Part shown: piece after piece, positions 7,920-16,473 of the stretch
Numbering within the stretch: the first letter of the stretch is position 1
Layout of the letters: every line of letters begins with the position of its first letter
DNA from: an uncultured Synergistales bacterium
GTDB lineage: Bacteria; Synergistota; Synergistia; Synergistales; Aminobacteriaceae
Assembly: GCA_905233515.1 (NCBI GenBank)
Contig: CAJOEQ010000001.1
Location: forward strand, 1-19,442
Direction of reading: 5' to 3'
DNA length: 19,442 nt
The notes under the pieces: model-generated
Told to the model about the DNA's origin: nothing
The model's input: the letters and a program-made list of their open reading frames with translations, nothing else
Databases searched by the model: none
Position numbers and translations under genes: made by a program

Positions 7920-8603
7920 ATGGGACAGAAAGTTCACCCAGTAGGCTACCGTTTAGGAGTTTCAAGCGAATTTCAATCAAGATGGTACGCCGATAAAAAG
8001 AATTACGCGAAGAAGTTACACGAAGATTTAAAGTTGCGTAAATACATAATGAAGAAATGGGAAGGCGCGGGGATTTCGCGAATAGAGATAGAACGCGTCG
8101 GGCCTGTTGTAAGATTTACAATTTCTACAGCTAGACCTGGCGTAGTAATCGGCAAAGGCGGTAACGAAATTCAGAATATCAAGAATGAATTACAGGCTAT
8201 AACCGGCGGAAAAGTAATGGTAAACGTTCACGAAATCAAGAACCCCGACGTAGAAGCCCAGTTAGTAGCTGAAGGAATAGCAAGTTCACTCGAACGCCGA
8301 GTATCATTCAGACGAGCAATGAAGCAGGCAATTTTTAGAGCGACTAAAGCCGGAGTTAAAGGCATTAAAGCTCAAGTTGCAGGACGTTTAGGCGGAGCAG
8401 AAATCGCGCGAACAGAATGGTACAACGAGGGACAATTGCCATTATCGACGATAAAAGCAGATATAGATTACGGCTTTGCAGAGGCAGTAACAATGTACGG
8501 CGTAATCGGTTGCAAAGTCTGGATATATCGCGACAGACAAAACGAGAAAGCCCAAGCACCGGCACGACCGGCACGCAACAGGCCAGCAAACAAGGGGGCA
8601 TAA
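7920..8603 (+). CDS. rpsC: 30S ribosomal protein S3
   Basis: S3 (uS3) sits at the mRNA entry channel and contributes to the ribosomal helicase. The 227-residue product has MGQKVHPVGYRLGV, a type II KH domain with the GKGG loop at residues 78-81, and the C-terminal S3 domain with GRLGGAEIARTEWYNEGQLP and GVIGCKVWIYR. The last roughly 20 residues form a basic Ala/Pro-rich tail (QNEKAQAPARPARNRPANKG), a variable feature in this family. GGAGG precedes the start in an 18-nt gap after rplV. Confidence 0.98.
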   Translation: MGQKVHPVGYRLGVSSEFQSRWYADKKNYAKKLHEDLKLRKYIMKKWEGAGISRIEIERVGPVVRFTISTARPGVVIGKGGNEIQNIKNELQAITGGKVMVNVHEIKNPDVEAQLVAEGIASSLERRVSFRRAMKQAIFRATKAGVKGIKAQVAGRLGGAEIARTEWYNEGQLPLSTIKADIDYGFAEAVTMYGVIGCKVWIYRDRQNEKAQAPARPARNRPANKGA

Positions 8604-8607
8604 GTAA

Positions 8608-9027
8608 ATGTTAATGCCTAGCCGCGTGAAATATCGCAAATCTCATAGATCTCCATTGAGGGGAATATCTAAAGGCGGCACAAAAGTAGATTTCGGTGAT
8701 TTTGGAATTCAGGCACTTGAAAATGTTTGGCTGTCAGCTAGACAAATCGAGGCGGCACGTATTGCAATATCACGTAAAATGAAGAAGGGCGGCAAAATCT
8801 GGATACGCGTATTTCCTGATAGACCCTACACAAAGAAGCCTTTAGAAACTCGTATGGGTAAAGGAAAGGGCGCGCCTGAATACTGGGTAGCCGCAGTTAA
8901 AAGAGGCCGTGTATTATTTGAATTCTCCGGAATTAGTGAGGACGTAGCACAGCAGGCATTCAGGACAGCAAGCCACAAATTGCCTGTAAAAGTTCGCATG
9001 GTAGTGCGCAGTGGAGGGAGTGAATAA
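8608..9027 (+). CDS. rplP: 50S ribosomal protein L16
   Basis: L16 (uL16) is a late-assembling 50S protein near the A- and P-site tRNAs. The 139-residue product starts [14 protein letters not shown], as in the family, and holds the [20 protein letters not shown] motif. The Arg before MGKGKG corresponds to the arginine hydroxylated by RoxA/YcfD in E. coli. The SD function is supplied by AGGGGGC at the rpsC end, and only 4 nt separate the two genes. Length is normal. Confidence 0.97.
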   Translation: MLMPSRVKYRKSHRSPLRGISKGGTKVDFGDFGIQALENVWLSARQIEAARIAISRKMKKGGKIWIRVFPDRPYTKKPLETRMGKGKGAPEYWVAAVKRGRVLFEFSGISEDVAQQAFRTASHKLPVKVRMVVRSGGSE

Positions 9028-9032
9028 GCCTG

Positions 9033-9245
9033 ATGGACGCAAACGTAAAGCCCGAGAAACTCAGAGAATTAACGCGTGAAGAGATTTCCGGCAAAATTAA
9101 AGAGTACAAGACAGAATTATTTAATCTGCGTTTTCAGAATGCCGTCGGGCACTTGAAGAACACTAGCAGAATACGTGAAGTAAGAAAGACTATAGCGAGA
9201 TTAATGACTATAGCTTCAGAAAGGGGAGCGGCAGAAAATGCCTAG
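9033..9245 (+). CDS. rpmC: 50S ribosomal protein L29
   Basis: L29 (uL29) is a small two-helix protein near the tunnel exit, next to L23. The 70-residue product has [20 protein letters not shown] followed by [20 protein letters not shown], the standard signature. It starts 5 nt after rplP, with the purine-rich GGAGGGAG of the rplP end as a rather distant SD. Its 3' end overlaps the rpsQ start by 8 nt. Confidence 0.96.
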   Translation: MDANVKPEKLRELTREEISGKIKEYKTELFNLRFQNAVGHLKNTSRIREVRKTIARLMTIASERGAAENA

Positions 9246-9531
9246 TAAAGTTCGCACGGGTATAGTCGTGAGCAACAAAATGGACAAAACTATAGTCGTC
9301 CGAGTTGAACGCATGGCCGAACACCCGTTATATGGCAAGAGAATAAAGCGCGCGAAAAAGTATATAGCTCATGACGCAGAGAATAAATGCGGTTTGGGTG
9401 ATGAAGTCAAAATCAGAGAGACAAGGCCGTTAAGCAAAACTAAACGCTGGGAATTGCTTGAGATAACTAGACAAGCGCCTGTATTTGGCACTGATACGGA
9501 AGTAATTTCAGAAGGAGTTCAGGAGGGTTAA
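9238..9531 (+). CDS. rpsQ: 30S ribosomal protein S17
   Basis: S17 (uS17) is a primary 16S rRNA-binding protein with an OB fold. The 97-residue product has [38 protein letters not shown] and the motif [17 protein letters not shown]. The C-terminus runs about a dozen residues beyond the compact core, with an acidic end. The ATG overlaps the end of rpmC by 8 nt, with AGGGGAG as SD inside rpmC. Its own last codons carry the AGGAGG used by rplN. Confidence 0.97.
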   Translation: MPSKVRTGIVVSNKMDKTIVVRVERMAEHPLYGKRIKRAKKYIAHDAENKCGLGDEVKIRETRPLSKTKRWELLEITRQAPVFGTDTEVISEGVQEG

Positions 9532-9534
9532 AAC

Positions 9535-9903
9535 ATGATACAGTTGACAACAGTCTTGAATGTAGCTGATAATTCCGGCGCAAGAAAATTATTTTGCATT
9601 CAGGTAATGGGCGGCAGTAAGAGGCGTTACGGCACTATAGGCGATGTAATAGTTGCTTCCGTACGTGAGGCAATCCCGAATAGCAATATAGCAAAAGGAA
9701 GCGTCGTTAAAGCTGTTATCGTTCGCACAAAGAAAGAAATCAGGCGTAAAGATGGTACTTATGTCAGATTTGATGATAATGCCGCAGTATTAATTGACGC
9801 AAACGGCGAACCGCGTGGAACTCGTATATTTGGCCCTGTAGGTCGTGAGCTTAGAGCAAAGAAATACATGCGAATATTGTCGCTTGCTCCTGAAGTAGTC
9901 TAG
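9535..9903 (+). CDS. rplN: 50S ribosomal protein L14
   Basis: L14 (uL14) forms intersubunit bridges and is the site where the silencing factor RsfS docks. The 122-residue product is standard: [41 protein letters not shown], then [13 protein letters not shown] and the end SLAPEVV. The start lies 3 nt behind rpsQ with AGGAGG in the rpsQ end as SD. The TAG stop lies within a TAGTC pentamer repeat. In many bacteria this gene opens the spc operon; here it runs on from rpsQ without room for a promoter. Confidence 0.98.
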   Translation: MIQLTTVLNVADNSGARKLFCIQVMGGSKRRYGTIGDVIVASVREAIPNSNIAKGSVVKAVIVRTKKEIRRKDGTYVRFDDNAAVLIDANGEPRGTRIFGPVGRELRAKKYMRILSLAPEVV

Positions 9904-9911
9904 TCTAGTCT
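9897..9911 (+). repeat. TAGTC x3 tandem repeat across the rplN stop
   Basis: Three copies of the pentamer TAGTC run from the last sense codons of rplN through its TAG stop (9901-9903) into the 27-nt gap before rplX, the longest gap within the gene cluster. Slippage here would extend or shorten the spacer or add a stop, with no effect on the core protein. The AGAAGGG that serves rplX lies just after it. Confidence 0.7.
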
Positions 9912-9930
9912 AATTAGAAGGGTTAAAATC

Positions 9931-10260
9931 ATGACAGTAAGATTAAAGAAAAATGACCGTGTTAAAGTAATAACCGGAAAAGACAAGGGCAAAGAGGGCA
10001 AAATTATACGCAGAATTCCCGAACGTGATTTAATAGTCGTTGAGGGTGTAAATATGGTCTCTCGTCATGTCCGAGCAACACAGACTAACCCGCAGAGCGG
10101 CATAATCAAGCAGGAAGCACCTATTTATGCGAGTAAAGCAATGCTTGTTTGTCCACAATGCGGCAAAGCTACGAGGGTCGGAACTAGTTTTCTTGAGAGC
10201 GGCAAAAAAGTACGTGTCTGCAAGAAATGCGGCGAAATCATTGACAGGGGAGGGCTGTAA
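9931..10260 (+). CDS. rplX: 50S ribosomal protein L24, zinc-ribbon form
   Basis: L24 (uL24) starts 50S assembly by binding domain I of 23S rRNA. The 109-residue product has the N-terminal KOW motif ([20 protein letters not shown], about residues 9-28) and [18 protein letters not shown]-terminal zinc-ribbon pattern has Cys at 74, 77, 97 and 100 (CPQCGK and CKKCGE). Such four-cysteine tails are common in L24. AGAAGGG provides the SD. The protein is normal in length. Confidence 0.97.
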   Translation: MTVRLKKNDRVKVITGKDKGKEGKIIRRIPERDLIVVEGVNMVSRHVRATQTNPQSGIIKQEAPIYASKAMLVCPQCGKATRVGTSFLESGKKVRVCKKCGEIIDRGGL

Positions 10261-10263
10261 TTT

Positions 10264-10824
10264 ATGGCAATCACACCTAGAATGCAAGAAAAATACAAGA
10301 ATGAAGTCGCACCGGCATTATTGCGTGAATTCGGCTATAAAAATGTAATGCAATTGCCCAAAATTGAGAAAGTTGTAGTAAATATCGGTGTCGGAGACGC
10401 GAAACTCGATATAAAATTCATGGACGCGGCAATCAATGAATTACGCGCAATCACAGGTCAAGCACCTTTATTAAAGCGTGCAAAGAAGTCAATAGCCGGC
10501 TTTAAAGTTCGTCAAAATATGCCTGTAGCCTGTGCAGTTACATTGAGGGGCGCAAAGATGTGGGAATTTCTTGACAGATTAGTATCTCTTGCACTTCCTG
10601 CGATAAAAGATTTTCAGGGTATAACGCGAAAAGGTTTTGACGGGCGCGGAAATTATAATCTGGGCTTGAGAGAGCAGTTAATATTCCCTGAAATAAGCTA
10701 TGATAAAGTAATACGCTCACGAGGTATGAATATCTCAATAGTAACGAGCGCGAAAACTGACGAGGAAGCATTTGCCCTGTTAAAAGGCTTAGGACTTCCA
10801 TTTAGGACAGGCAGGGAGGCTTAA
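10264..10824 (+). CDS. rplE: 50S ribosomal protein L5
   Basis: L5 (uL5) binds 5S rRNA in the central protuberance and contacts P-site tRNA. The 186-residue product shows [21 protein letters not shown], the conserved [31 protein letters not shown], then [18 protein letters not shown] and the end [13 protein letters not shown]. It is a few residues longer than the usual 179. It follows rplX after 3 nt, with AGGGGAGG at the rplX end as SD. Confidence 0.98.
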   Translation: MAITPRMQEKYKNEVAPALLREFGYKNVMQLPKIEKVVVNIGVGDAKLDIKFMDAAINELRAITGQAPLLKRAKKSIAGFKVRQNMPVACAVTLRGAKMWEFLDRLVSLALPAIKDFQGITRKGFDGRGNYNLGLREQLIFPEISYDKVIRSRGMNISIVTSAKTDEEAFALLKGLGLPFRTGREA

Positions 10825-10826
10825 TA

Positions 10827-11012
10827 ATGGCACGTAAGGCACTCAAGAATAAAGCAATGCAAACGCCCAAATTCAGCACGAGAAAATATAATCGTTGTCC
10901 GTTATGCGGGAGAATTCACGGTTATATCAGAATGTTTGACATGTGCAGATGCTGCTTTAGGAAAATGGCGCGTGAGGGAGTATTCCCCGGCGTTGTTAAA
11001 TCAAGTTGGTAA
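10827..11012 (+). CDS. rpsN: 30S ribosomal protein S14, zinc-binding (C+) type
   Basis: S14 (uS14) is a late-binding protein of the 30S head. The 61-residue product is the short zinc-binding type: Cys 24 and 27 (CPLCGR) and Cys 40 and 43 (CRCC) form the finger, followed by PGVVKSSW. Cys42 is an extra cysteine inside the second knuckle. In many bacteria a longer zinc-free paralogue replaces this form under zinc limitation; none lies here. The gene begins 2 nt after rplE, with GGGAGG in the rplE end as SD. Confidence 0.97.
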   Translation: MARKALKNKAMQTPKFSTRKYNRCPLCGRIHGYIRMFDMCRCCFRKMAREGVFPGVVKSSW

Positions 11013-11034
11013 TTTGGAAGGGGTTAAAATTTAA

Positions 11035-11439
11035 ATGTACGTAAATGACCCTGTTGCAGACATGCTCACGAGAATAAGGAACGCAAATATGATATATGCA
11101 GAAAGCGTTGATATTCCCTCAAGCAAAATGAAATTAGCTCTAGCAAGAATTCTTAAAGATGAGGGCTATATACGCAATTTTAGAATGATAACGGATCCTG
11201 CAAAGCCCTACGCAGAAATTAGGATTTATTTATCATATGGAAATGGCAAAGAGAGAGTAATTCAGGGACTTAGACGCATAAGCAAGCCCGGCCGCAGAAT
11301 TTATGTAGGACGCGACAAATTGCCTGTAGTAATGGGCGGTTTAGGTTTAGCAATTCTCTCAACGTCAAAAGGTTTGAAGACCGGAACAGAAGCAAATAAA
11401 CTCGGTCTCGGCGGAGAAGTACTCTGCTATGTCTGGTAA
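11035..11439 (+). CDS. rpsH: 30S ribosomal protein S8
   Basis: S8 (uS8) is a primary binder of the central domain of 16S rRNA and in E. coli represses the spc operon at a site mimicking its rRNA target. The 134-residue product has [15 protein letters not shown], the RIYLSYG region and the C-terminal [26 protein letters not shown], all family landmarks. GGAAGGGG stands in the 22-nt gap after rpsN. I could not see an S8-type helix in the rplE start region. Confidence 0.98.
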   Translation: MYVNDPVADMLTRIRNANMIYAESVDIPSSKMKLALARILKDEGYIRNFRMITDPAKPYAEIRIYLSYGNGKERVIQGLRRISKPGRRIYVGRDKLPVVMGGLGLAILSTSKGLKTGTEANKLGLGGEVLCYVW

Positions 11440-11454
11440 GGGGGAAAAATAAAA

Positions 11455-11994
11455 ATGTCTCGTATCGGACGCAAAGCAGTAGAAATCGCAAAAGGTGCAA
11501 GCGTTGAACTCAAGGGCAATGATATTATCGTGAAAGGCCCAAAGGGTGAATTACACGCTAAATTAATGCCCGGCATAAGTTTAGAGATTGACGGCGGACT
11601 TGTTAAAGTCTCACGCGCGAATGAAGAGAAGCAAACACGCGCATGGCACGGCATGACAAGAGCATTAATCGCGAACATGATTACAGGAGTAACAGCCGGT
11701 TTCTCTAAAACTCTTGAAATCGTCGGAGTAGGTTGGAGAGCCGCATTACAGGGCAAAAAATTAGTCATGAATTTAGGCTATTCACACCCTATAGAATTCA
11801 CGCCGCCTGAAGGTATAGAAATAGTTGTAGAGAACCCGATTAAATTTCACGTAAGAGGCATAGATAAAGAATTAGTCGGGCAGACATGCGCATTGATAAA
11901 GGAATTCAGGCCGCCTGAACCTTATCACGGAAAGGGTATCAAATTCGAGAATGAATACATTATCCGCAAGGCCGGAAAGACGGGGGCAAAATAA
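11455..11994 (+). CDS. rplF: 50S ribosomal protein L6
   Basis: L6 (uL6) lies near the sarcin-ricin loop and stalk base. The 179-residue product has two duplicated domains and the signatures MSRIGRKAVEI, VKGPKGEL, GFSKTLEIVGVGWRAALQGK and the diagnostic EFRPPEPYHGKGIKFENE, ending IRKAGKTGAK. Length is normal. GGGGG purines precede the ATG in the 15-nt gap after rpsH. Confidence 0.98.
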   Translation: MSRIGRKAVEIAKGASVELKGNDIIVKGPKGELHAKLMPGISLEIDGGLVKVSRANEEKQTRAWHGMTRALIANMITGVTAGFSKTLEIVGVGWRAALQGKKLVMNLGYSHPIEFTPPEGIEIVVENPIKFHVRGIDKELVGQTCALIKEFRPPEPYHGKGIKFENEYIIRKAGKTGAK

Positions 11995-11997
11995 GAC

Positions 11998-12363
11998 ATG
12001 AAGAAGAGAAGCAGAAACGATATGCGCGTAATAAGGCATGAGAGATTACGCAAAACTCTTTCAGGCACAGCAGAAAAGCCGCGTCTATGTGTGTTCAGGA
12101 GCTTAAAGAATATTTATGTGCAAGTCATAGACGATGACAAAGGCCACACGCTTGTAAGTGCTTCAACACTTGAGAAGGCATTACAGCCCGAACTCAAAGG
12201 AGGCTGCAACATTGCGGCGGCAAAAGTCATCGGGAAGACCATAGCGGAACGTGCAAAGGCGAAGGGCATTACTTCTGTAGTATTTGACAGGGGCGGCCAT
12301 GCTTATCACGGAAAGATTCAGGCTGTAGCAGATTCAGCCCGTGAAGGAGGCTTAATATTCTAA
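11998..12363 (+). CDS. rplR: 50S ribosomal protein L18
   Basis: L18 (uL18) binds 5S rRNA with L5 and anchors it in the central protuberance. The 121-residue product starts with a basic tail ([18 protein letters not shown]), then [25 protein letters not shown], and ends [20 protein letters not shown] followed by AREGGLIF, as expected. It starts 3 nt after rplF and its TAA stop shares one base with the rpsE ATG (TAATG). Confidence 0.98.
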   Translation: MKKRSRNDMRVIRHERLRKTLSGTAEKPRLCVFRSLKNIYVQVIDDDKGHTLVSASTLEKALQPELKGGCNIAAAKVIGKTIAERAKAKGITSVVFDRGGHAYHGKIQAVADSAREGGLIF

Positions 12364-12899
12364 TGCCTAGAAGAGATTTAGATATAGAATTACAAGAACG
12401 AGTTGTAGCGATTAATCGTGTCAGCAAAGTCGTTAAAGGCGGTAAGAGATTTAGATTTGCAGTTCTCGTAGTAGTCGGAGATGGCTCAAGTCAAGTCGGT
12501 ACAGGTATCGGCAAAGCTAAAGAAATCGCCGAGGCAGTTAGAAAAGGTATCGAGAAAGCAAAGAAAAATTTAGTCTCAGTCAAGCATGACGGCGACACAA
12601 TCCCTCATCCTGTAGTCGGTGAATTTGGAGCAGCAAGAGTATTATTAAAGCCATCACCCGCAGGAACAGGAGTAATCGCAGGCGGAGTAGTTCGTGCAAT
12701 AATGGAACTTGGCGGCGTTAAAGACGTTGTTACAAAAGTTACAGGCCGGACATCGAACGCTATAAATGTAGCACATGCAACACTTGAGGCTATAAAGATA
12801 ACTCGTACATCGGACGAAATTATGAAATTGCGCGGGCTTGCTGCTGAAGTCGACACAGAAGAATCAGCACAGGACGATTCAGCAATAATCGGGGAGTAG
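12363..12899 (+). CDS. rpsE: 30S ribosomal protein S5
   Basis: S5 (uS5) shapes the mRNA entry channel and affects decoding accuracy. The 178-residue product has the double-stranded RNA-binding-like N-domain (QERVVAINRVSKVVKGGKRF, VGTGIGKAKEIAEAVRKG) and the C-domain with GEFGAARVLLKPSPAGTGVI and GGVVRAIMELGGVKDVVTK. The last 18 or so residues are an acidic tail, which varies in the family. It overlaps rplR by one base, which suggests termination-reinitiation coupling. GAAGGAGG at the rplR end is the SD. The stop is TAG. Confidence 0.98.
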   Translation: MPRRDLDIELQERVVAINRVSKVVKGGKRFRFAVLVVVGDGSSQVGTGIGKAKEIAEAVRKGIEKAKKNLVSVKHDGDTIPHPVVGEFGAARVLLKPSPAGTGVIAGGVVRAIMELGGVKDVVTKVTGRTSNAINVAHATLEAIKITRTSDEIMKLRGLAAEVDTEESAQDDSAIIGE

Positions 12900-12908
12900 T
12901 GAATAATC

Positions 12909-13091
12909 ATGGCCAAGATAAAAGCAAAATGGATTAAGAGCGCGATTAGTTTCCCCGAAAGACAAAAACGCACGATTAAAGCATTAGGATTTAAGAAATT
13001 AAATTCAGAAGTCGAACACGATGACACCCCGCAAATTAGGGGAATGCTTGAACACGTGCGGCACCTAGTAAAATGGGAGGTGCAAGAATAA
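12909..13091 (+). CDS. rpmD: 50S ribosomal protein L30
   Basis: L30 (uL30) is a small 50S surface protein that binds 23S rRNA domain II; some lineages lack it. The 60-residue product has KWIKSAISFPERQKRTIKAL, GFKKLNSEVEHDDTPQIRGM and the end VRHLVKWEV, the normal L30 pattern and length. A GGGGAG purine run at the end of rpsE acts as a moderately spaced SD. Its own last codons include the GGGAGG for rplO. Confidence 0.96.
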   Translation: MAKIKAKWIKSAISFPERQKRTIKALGFKKLNSEVEHDDTPQIRGMLEHVRHLVKWEVQE

Positions 13092-13093
13092 GA

Positions 13094-13540
13094 ATGATTA
13101 CATTAAATGATTTGCACCCTGCGAAGGGCAGCACTCATAAATCAAAGCGTCTCGGTCAAGGTATAGGCAGCGGGAACGGTAAGACATCCGGCAAAGGAAA
13201 TAAAGGCGATAAATCGCGAACTGGCGGCGGAGTTAGACCGGGCTTTGAAGGCGGACAAATGCCTTTGACTCGTAGGACACCTAAGCGCGGATTTAATAAT
13301 TATAGATTTGCTAAAATTTTCCAGACAGTAAATCTTGACGTGCTAGAAAAAAAATTTGATGCAGGTTCAGAAATAGATTTTGAAGTTCTTTACAAAGCCG
13401 GAATTATCAAGAAAAAATTACCCGTGAAAATTCTTGCAAATGGAGAGCTTACAAAGTCATTCAAGATAAAAGCCGCCGCATTTAGTGCAAGTGCCGCAAA
13501 GAAAATTGAGGCAGCCGGCGGAACTCATGAGGTAGCGTAA
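13094..13540 (+). CDS. rplO: 50S ribosomal protein L15
   Basis: L15 (uL15) is a late assembly protein that threads through the 50S interior. I start it at MITLNDLHPAKGS, 2 nt after the rpmD stop, with GGGAGG at 13075-13080 as SD; the earlier in-frame ATG at 13073 overlaps that SD and adds non-family residues. The 148-residue product has the Gly/Lys-rich N-terminus with RLGQGIGSGNGKTSGKGNKG, then RPGFEGGQMPLTRRTPKRGF and a globular C-domain. An A8 run at 13347-13354 is in frame (Lys-Lys) and probably of no consequence. Confidence 0.96.
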   Translation: MITLNDLHPAKGSTHKSKRLGQGIGSGNGKTSGKGNKGDKSRTGGGVRPGFEGGQMPLTRRTPKRGFNNYRFAKIFQTVNLDVLEKKFDAGSEIDFEVLYKAGIIKKKLPVKILANGELTKSFKIKAAAFSASAAKKIEAAGGTHEVA

Positions 13541-14842
13541 ATGTTCGGGTCGCTTGGAGATATTTTCAGGTTACCCGACCTGAAACGCAGAATATTTTTC
13601 ACGCTGGGAATATTATTTATTTTCCGTCTAGGAGCATATATTCCCAGTCCCGGCGTTGATCGTGCTGCTATGGCTAGTTTATTTAGCACAGGCGGCGGAG
13701 TTATGGACTTCTTGAATTTATTTTCAGGCGGTGCTCTTTCTCGATTTGGTATATTCTCGCTAGGTGTTGCGCCTTATATTAATTCAAGCATAGTCATGCA
13801 ATTATTAGTTGTAATATTTCCAGCTCTTGAGAAAATCCAGAAAGACTCAACAGACGGGCACAAAAAAATAGTTCAGTGGACTAGATACGGGGCAGTGTTA
13901 TTCGCATTAGTTCAAGCAATCGGCATGACGGCATGGCTCAGGGGACTGGGCATAATGCAGGGCGGCGCGTTTGAATGGCTCTTAGTAGTAATCACTCTAG
14001 TAGCTGGCTCAATGGCTGTAATGTGGCTCGGTGAAGAATTGACGGATCACGGAATAGGCAACGGAATATCATTATTAATTTTTGCCGGTATAGTCGCGCG
14101 AATTCCTGAGGCAATTTTACAGACTTGGAGCATGGTTCGCTTAGGCTCATTAAGCGTAATAGCCTTATTAATCGGCCTTGTCTTAATGGTAATAGTCGTA
14201 GCAGGCTGTATCTTATTGCAGGAAGGTCAAAGAAGATTACCCGTTCAGTACGCAAAAAGAGTTGTCGGCAATAAAATTTACGGCGGTCAAAGTACATTTA
14301 TCCCGTTAAAAGTCAATCAATCGGGAGTAATTCCGATAATTTTTGCGAGTTCGTTATTAATATTCCCGTACACTATTGCAAATTATTTCAGTGATAGCTC
14401 AATTGGAAGATTTATCAGCGGCTTATTTGCTCCGAATAGTTTCTTTTATATTTTGTGCTATGTAGCATTGATAATATTTTTCTCGTATTTCTACACGGCT
14501 GTAGTCTTTAATCCGACTGATATAGCAAATAACATGAAGAAATACGGCGGTTTTATACTGGGAATTCGTCCGGGCAATCCTACATCAGATTATATTACGC
14601 GTGTAATGGAGCGTATAACACTCGGCGGCGCGGTATTCTTAGCGATTATTGCGTTAATTCCTAATGTTATGTCAAGCGTGTTAAATATAAATAGTTTTTA
14701 CTTCGGCGGGACGGCAGTATTAATCGTAGTAGGTGTAGCAATGGACACGATTAATCAGATTGAGGCTCAATTACTAATGCGGCATTATGACGGAATATTA
14801 AAGAAATCCGGCGGAAGTCGCAAAGGTCTTCTAAGGGGTTAA
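13541..14842 (+). CDS. secY: Protein translocase subunit SecY
   Basis: SecY is the inner-membrane channel of the Sec translocon, working with SecE, SecG and SecA and with ribosomes. The 433-residue product is hydrophobic with about ten membrane segments. The first runs at about residues 18-38 (ending YIPSPG), followed by a plug region with GGVMDFLNLFSGGALSRFGI. The conserved stretch MWLGEELTDHGIGNGISLLI is at 161-180 and the cytoplasmic loop RRLPVQYAKR at 231-240, followed by FIPLKVNQSGVIPIIFA. Both ends face the cytoplasm, as shown by basic residues. It starts directly after the rplO stop, with no spare base, so coupling is likely. Length is normal. Confidence 0.98.
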   Translation: MFGSLGDIFRLPDLKRRIFFTLGILFIFRLGAYIPSPGVDRAAMASLFSTGGGVMDFLNLFSGGALSRFGIFSLGVAPYINSSIVMQLLVVIFPALEKIQKDSTDGHKKIVQWTRYGAVLFALVQAIGMTAWLRGLGIMQGGAFEWLLVVITLVAGSMAVMWLGEELTDHGIGNGISLLIFAGIVARIPEAILQTWSMVRLGSLSVIALLIGLVLMVIVVAGCILLQEGQRRLPVQYAKRVVGNKIYGGQSTFIPLKVNQSGVIPIIFASSLLIFPYTIANYFSDSSIGRFISGLFAPNSFFYILCYVALIIFFSYFYTAVVFNPTDIANNMKKYGGFILGIRPGNPTSDYITRVMERITLGGAVFLAIIALIPNVMSSVLNINSFYFGGTAVLIVVGVAMDTINQIEAQLLMRHYDGILKKSGGSRKGLLRG

Positions 14843-14844
14843 TC

Positions 14845-15465
14845 ATGAGGCTTGTATTATTAGGTGCGCCCGGAGCTGGTAAAGGAACTCAAGCCGCTTT
14901 GTTAAAATCAGAGCATAAACTTGCTCATATTTCGACGGGAGATATTTTCAGGCATAATCTAAAGAATAATACGCCGCTGGGAATTGAAGCAAAAAAGTAC
15001 ATGGATGCCGGCCAGTTAGTTCCCGATGAGCTTGTTAATAACATGGTAGCAGATACTTTGAAAAATTTAGAAGTTGACGGCTTTATGCTTGACGGCTTCC
15101 CTAGGACTATAGAGCAAGCGAAATTTCTTGATGGTATTACGAAAATTGACGGCGTTATTTTATTTGCTGTCTCAGATGAAGAAATTATCAAGCGTCTTAC
15201 AAGTCGTGGAGTTTGCAGGGATTGCGGACAAGTTACTAATATTAACGAGCATAAAAAATGTCCGTCCTGTAATGGCGAGCTTTATATCCGGGACGATGAC
15301 AACGAAGTAACTATTAAAAGCCGTCTAAAAGTCTTTCACGAACAGACAGAGCCATTAATCGCGTTTTATAAAGATAAAGGCTTATTGTTTGAAGTAGAAG
15401 CAGCGGGGACACCTGATGAAATTTTTTCGCGTGTTCAGAAAGTTTTGCGAAATGATAAAGATTAA
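14845..15465 (+). CDS. adk: Adenylate kinase, zinc-lid type
   Basis: Adk interconverts AMP and ATP with two ADP in the cytoplasm. The 206-residue product has the P-loop GAPGAGKGT at residues 7-15, the AMP-binding STGDIFR and DGFPRT (83-88), and the long form of the lid. The lid holds four cysteines at 124, 127, 139 and 142, the pattern that binds zinc in Gram-positive and several other bacterial Adk proteins. It follows secY by 2 nt with AAGGGG as SD. The last codons overlap the start of map by 14 nt. Confidence 0.98.
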   Translation: MRLVLLGAPGAGKGTQAALLKSEHKLAHISTGDIFRHNLKNNTPLGIEAKKYMDAGQLVPDELVNNMVADTLKNLEVDGFMLDGFPRTIEQAKFLDGITKIDGVILFAVSDEEIIKRLTSRGVCRDCGQVTNINEHKKCPSCNGELYIRDDDNEVTIKSRLKVFHEQTEPLIAFYKDKGLLFEVEAAGTPDEIFSRVQKVLRNDKD

Positions 15466-16225
15466 GCGTCCTGAAGAAATAGAATTAATGCGAGTTGCCG
15501 GACGAGTTACAGCAGAAGTACTTGACATAATGCGCGAGGCAATAAAGCCCGGTATATCAACGGGAGAGCTTGACAGGTTAGCAGAGGAGCATATAAGGCG
15601 CAATAACGGCATACCAGCATTCAAGAATTATAGACCAGCTGCGAATATGCCTCCTTTTCCGGGGACTATATGCGCGTCAATAAATGAAGAAGTTGTGCAC
15701 GGAATACCTGATTTTAACAGGATTTTGCAGGAAGGCGACATTATCAGCGTTGACGTGGGAACATATGTAAATGGCTGGTGCGGAGATGCTGCCTGCACTT
15801 ATCCCGTTGGAAATATAAGCGAACCCCGTAAAAAATTGCTTGAAGTTACTCAAGACGCACTAAACAGGGCGATAAAAGCAGCTATTGCAGGAAATACTTT
15901 AGGCGATATAGGCTACTCAATAGAAAGTTTTGTAAAGCCGCTCGGTTTTGGAATAGTTCGCGACTACACGGGGCACGGTATCGGCAAAAAAATGCATGAA
16001 GCCCCGCAAATTCCGAATTACGGCGACGCTGGGCAGGGTTTAACTCTTCAAAGGGGCATGACTATAGCAATTGAGCCTATGATCATGTCAGGTGCTGAAG
16101 ATGTAAAAGTAGGCTCTAACGGCTGGACAGTCTCAACAGTGGACGGTTCTGACGCGGCACATTTTGAACGCTCAATAGCGATTCTCGACGATGGGCCGGA
16201 GATTTTAACGAAATGGGGAATGTAA
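15452..16225 (+). CDS. map: Methionine aminopeptidase, type I
   Basis: MetAP removes the initiator Met from nascent proteins at the tunnel exit, after deformylation. I start it at [14 protein letters not shown], which matches the family N-terminus; an in-frame ATG at 15416 would add 12 residues encoded inside adk. The 257-residue product has the five metal ligands Asp101, Asp112, His175, Glu208 and Glu239, plus His83 in VVHGIPD and the [11 protein letters not shown] motif. There is no N-terminal SEC-C zinc extension. No clear SD precedes the start and it overlaps adk by 14 nt, so translation is probably coupled. Confidence 0.96.
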   Translation: MIKIKRPEEIELMRVAGRVTAEVLDIMREAIKPGISTGELDRLAEEHIRRNNGIPAFKNYRPAANMPPFPGTICASINEEVVHGIPDFNRILQEGDIISVDVGTYVNGWCGDAACTYPVGNISEPRKKLLEVTQDALNRAIKAAIAGNTLGDIGYSIESFVKPLGFGIVRDYTGHGIGKKMHEAPQIPNYGDAGQGLTLQRGMTIAIEPMIMSGAEDVKVGSNGWTVSTVDGSDAAHFERSIAILDDGPEILTKWGM

Positions 16226-16230
16226 ATAAA

Positions 16231-16455
16231 ATGGCTTCCGGCAAAGAGGACGTAATGGAAATCAAGGGCGTAATATCTGAACCGCTGCCCAATGCTATGT
16301 TTAGAGTCGAGCTTGAAAACGGTCATAGAGTTTTAGCTCATGTCAGCGGCAAAATGAGAATGCACTTTATCAGAATTTTACCCGGTGATAAAGTTCTCGT
16401 TGAAATATCCCCCTATGATTTAACGAGGGGCAGAATAATTTATCGTTATAAATAA
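16231..16455 (+). CDS. infA: Translation initiation factor IF-1
   Basis: IF-1 is an OB-fold protein that binds the 30S A site during initiation. The start [15 protein letters not shown], 5 nt after map, gives 74 residues, close to the usual 72. An ATG at 16213 inside map would add six non-family residues. Landmarks are [49 protein letters not shown] and the end YRYK. The GGGGA at the map end is a plausible SD. infA next to map, with rpmJ and rpsM behind, is the usual Gram-positive-type order. Confidence 0.96.
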   Translation: MASGKEDVMEIKGVISEPLPNAMFRVELENGHRVLAHVSGKMRMHFIRILPGDKVLVEISPYDLTRGRIIYRYK

Positions 16456-16473
16456 ATTTGGAGGTTATAAATC

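Noticed and set aside
13347..13354. A8 run in rplO as a slippery frameshift site
   Set aside because: The frame is intact through it, there is no adjacent SD or hairpin stimulator, and an alternative product would only truncate L15.
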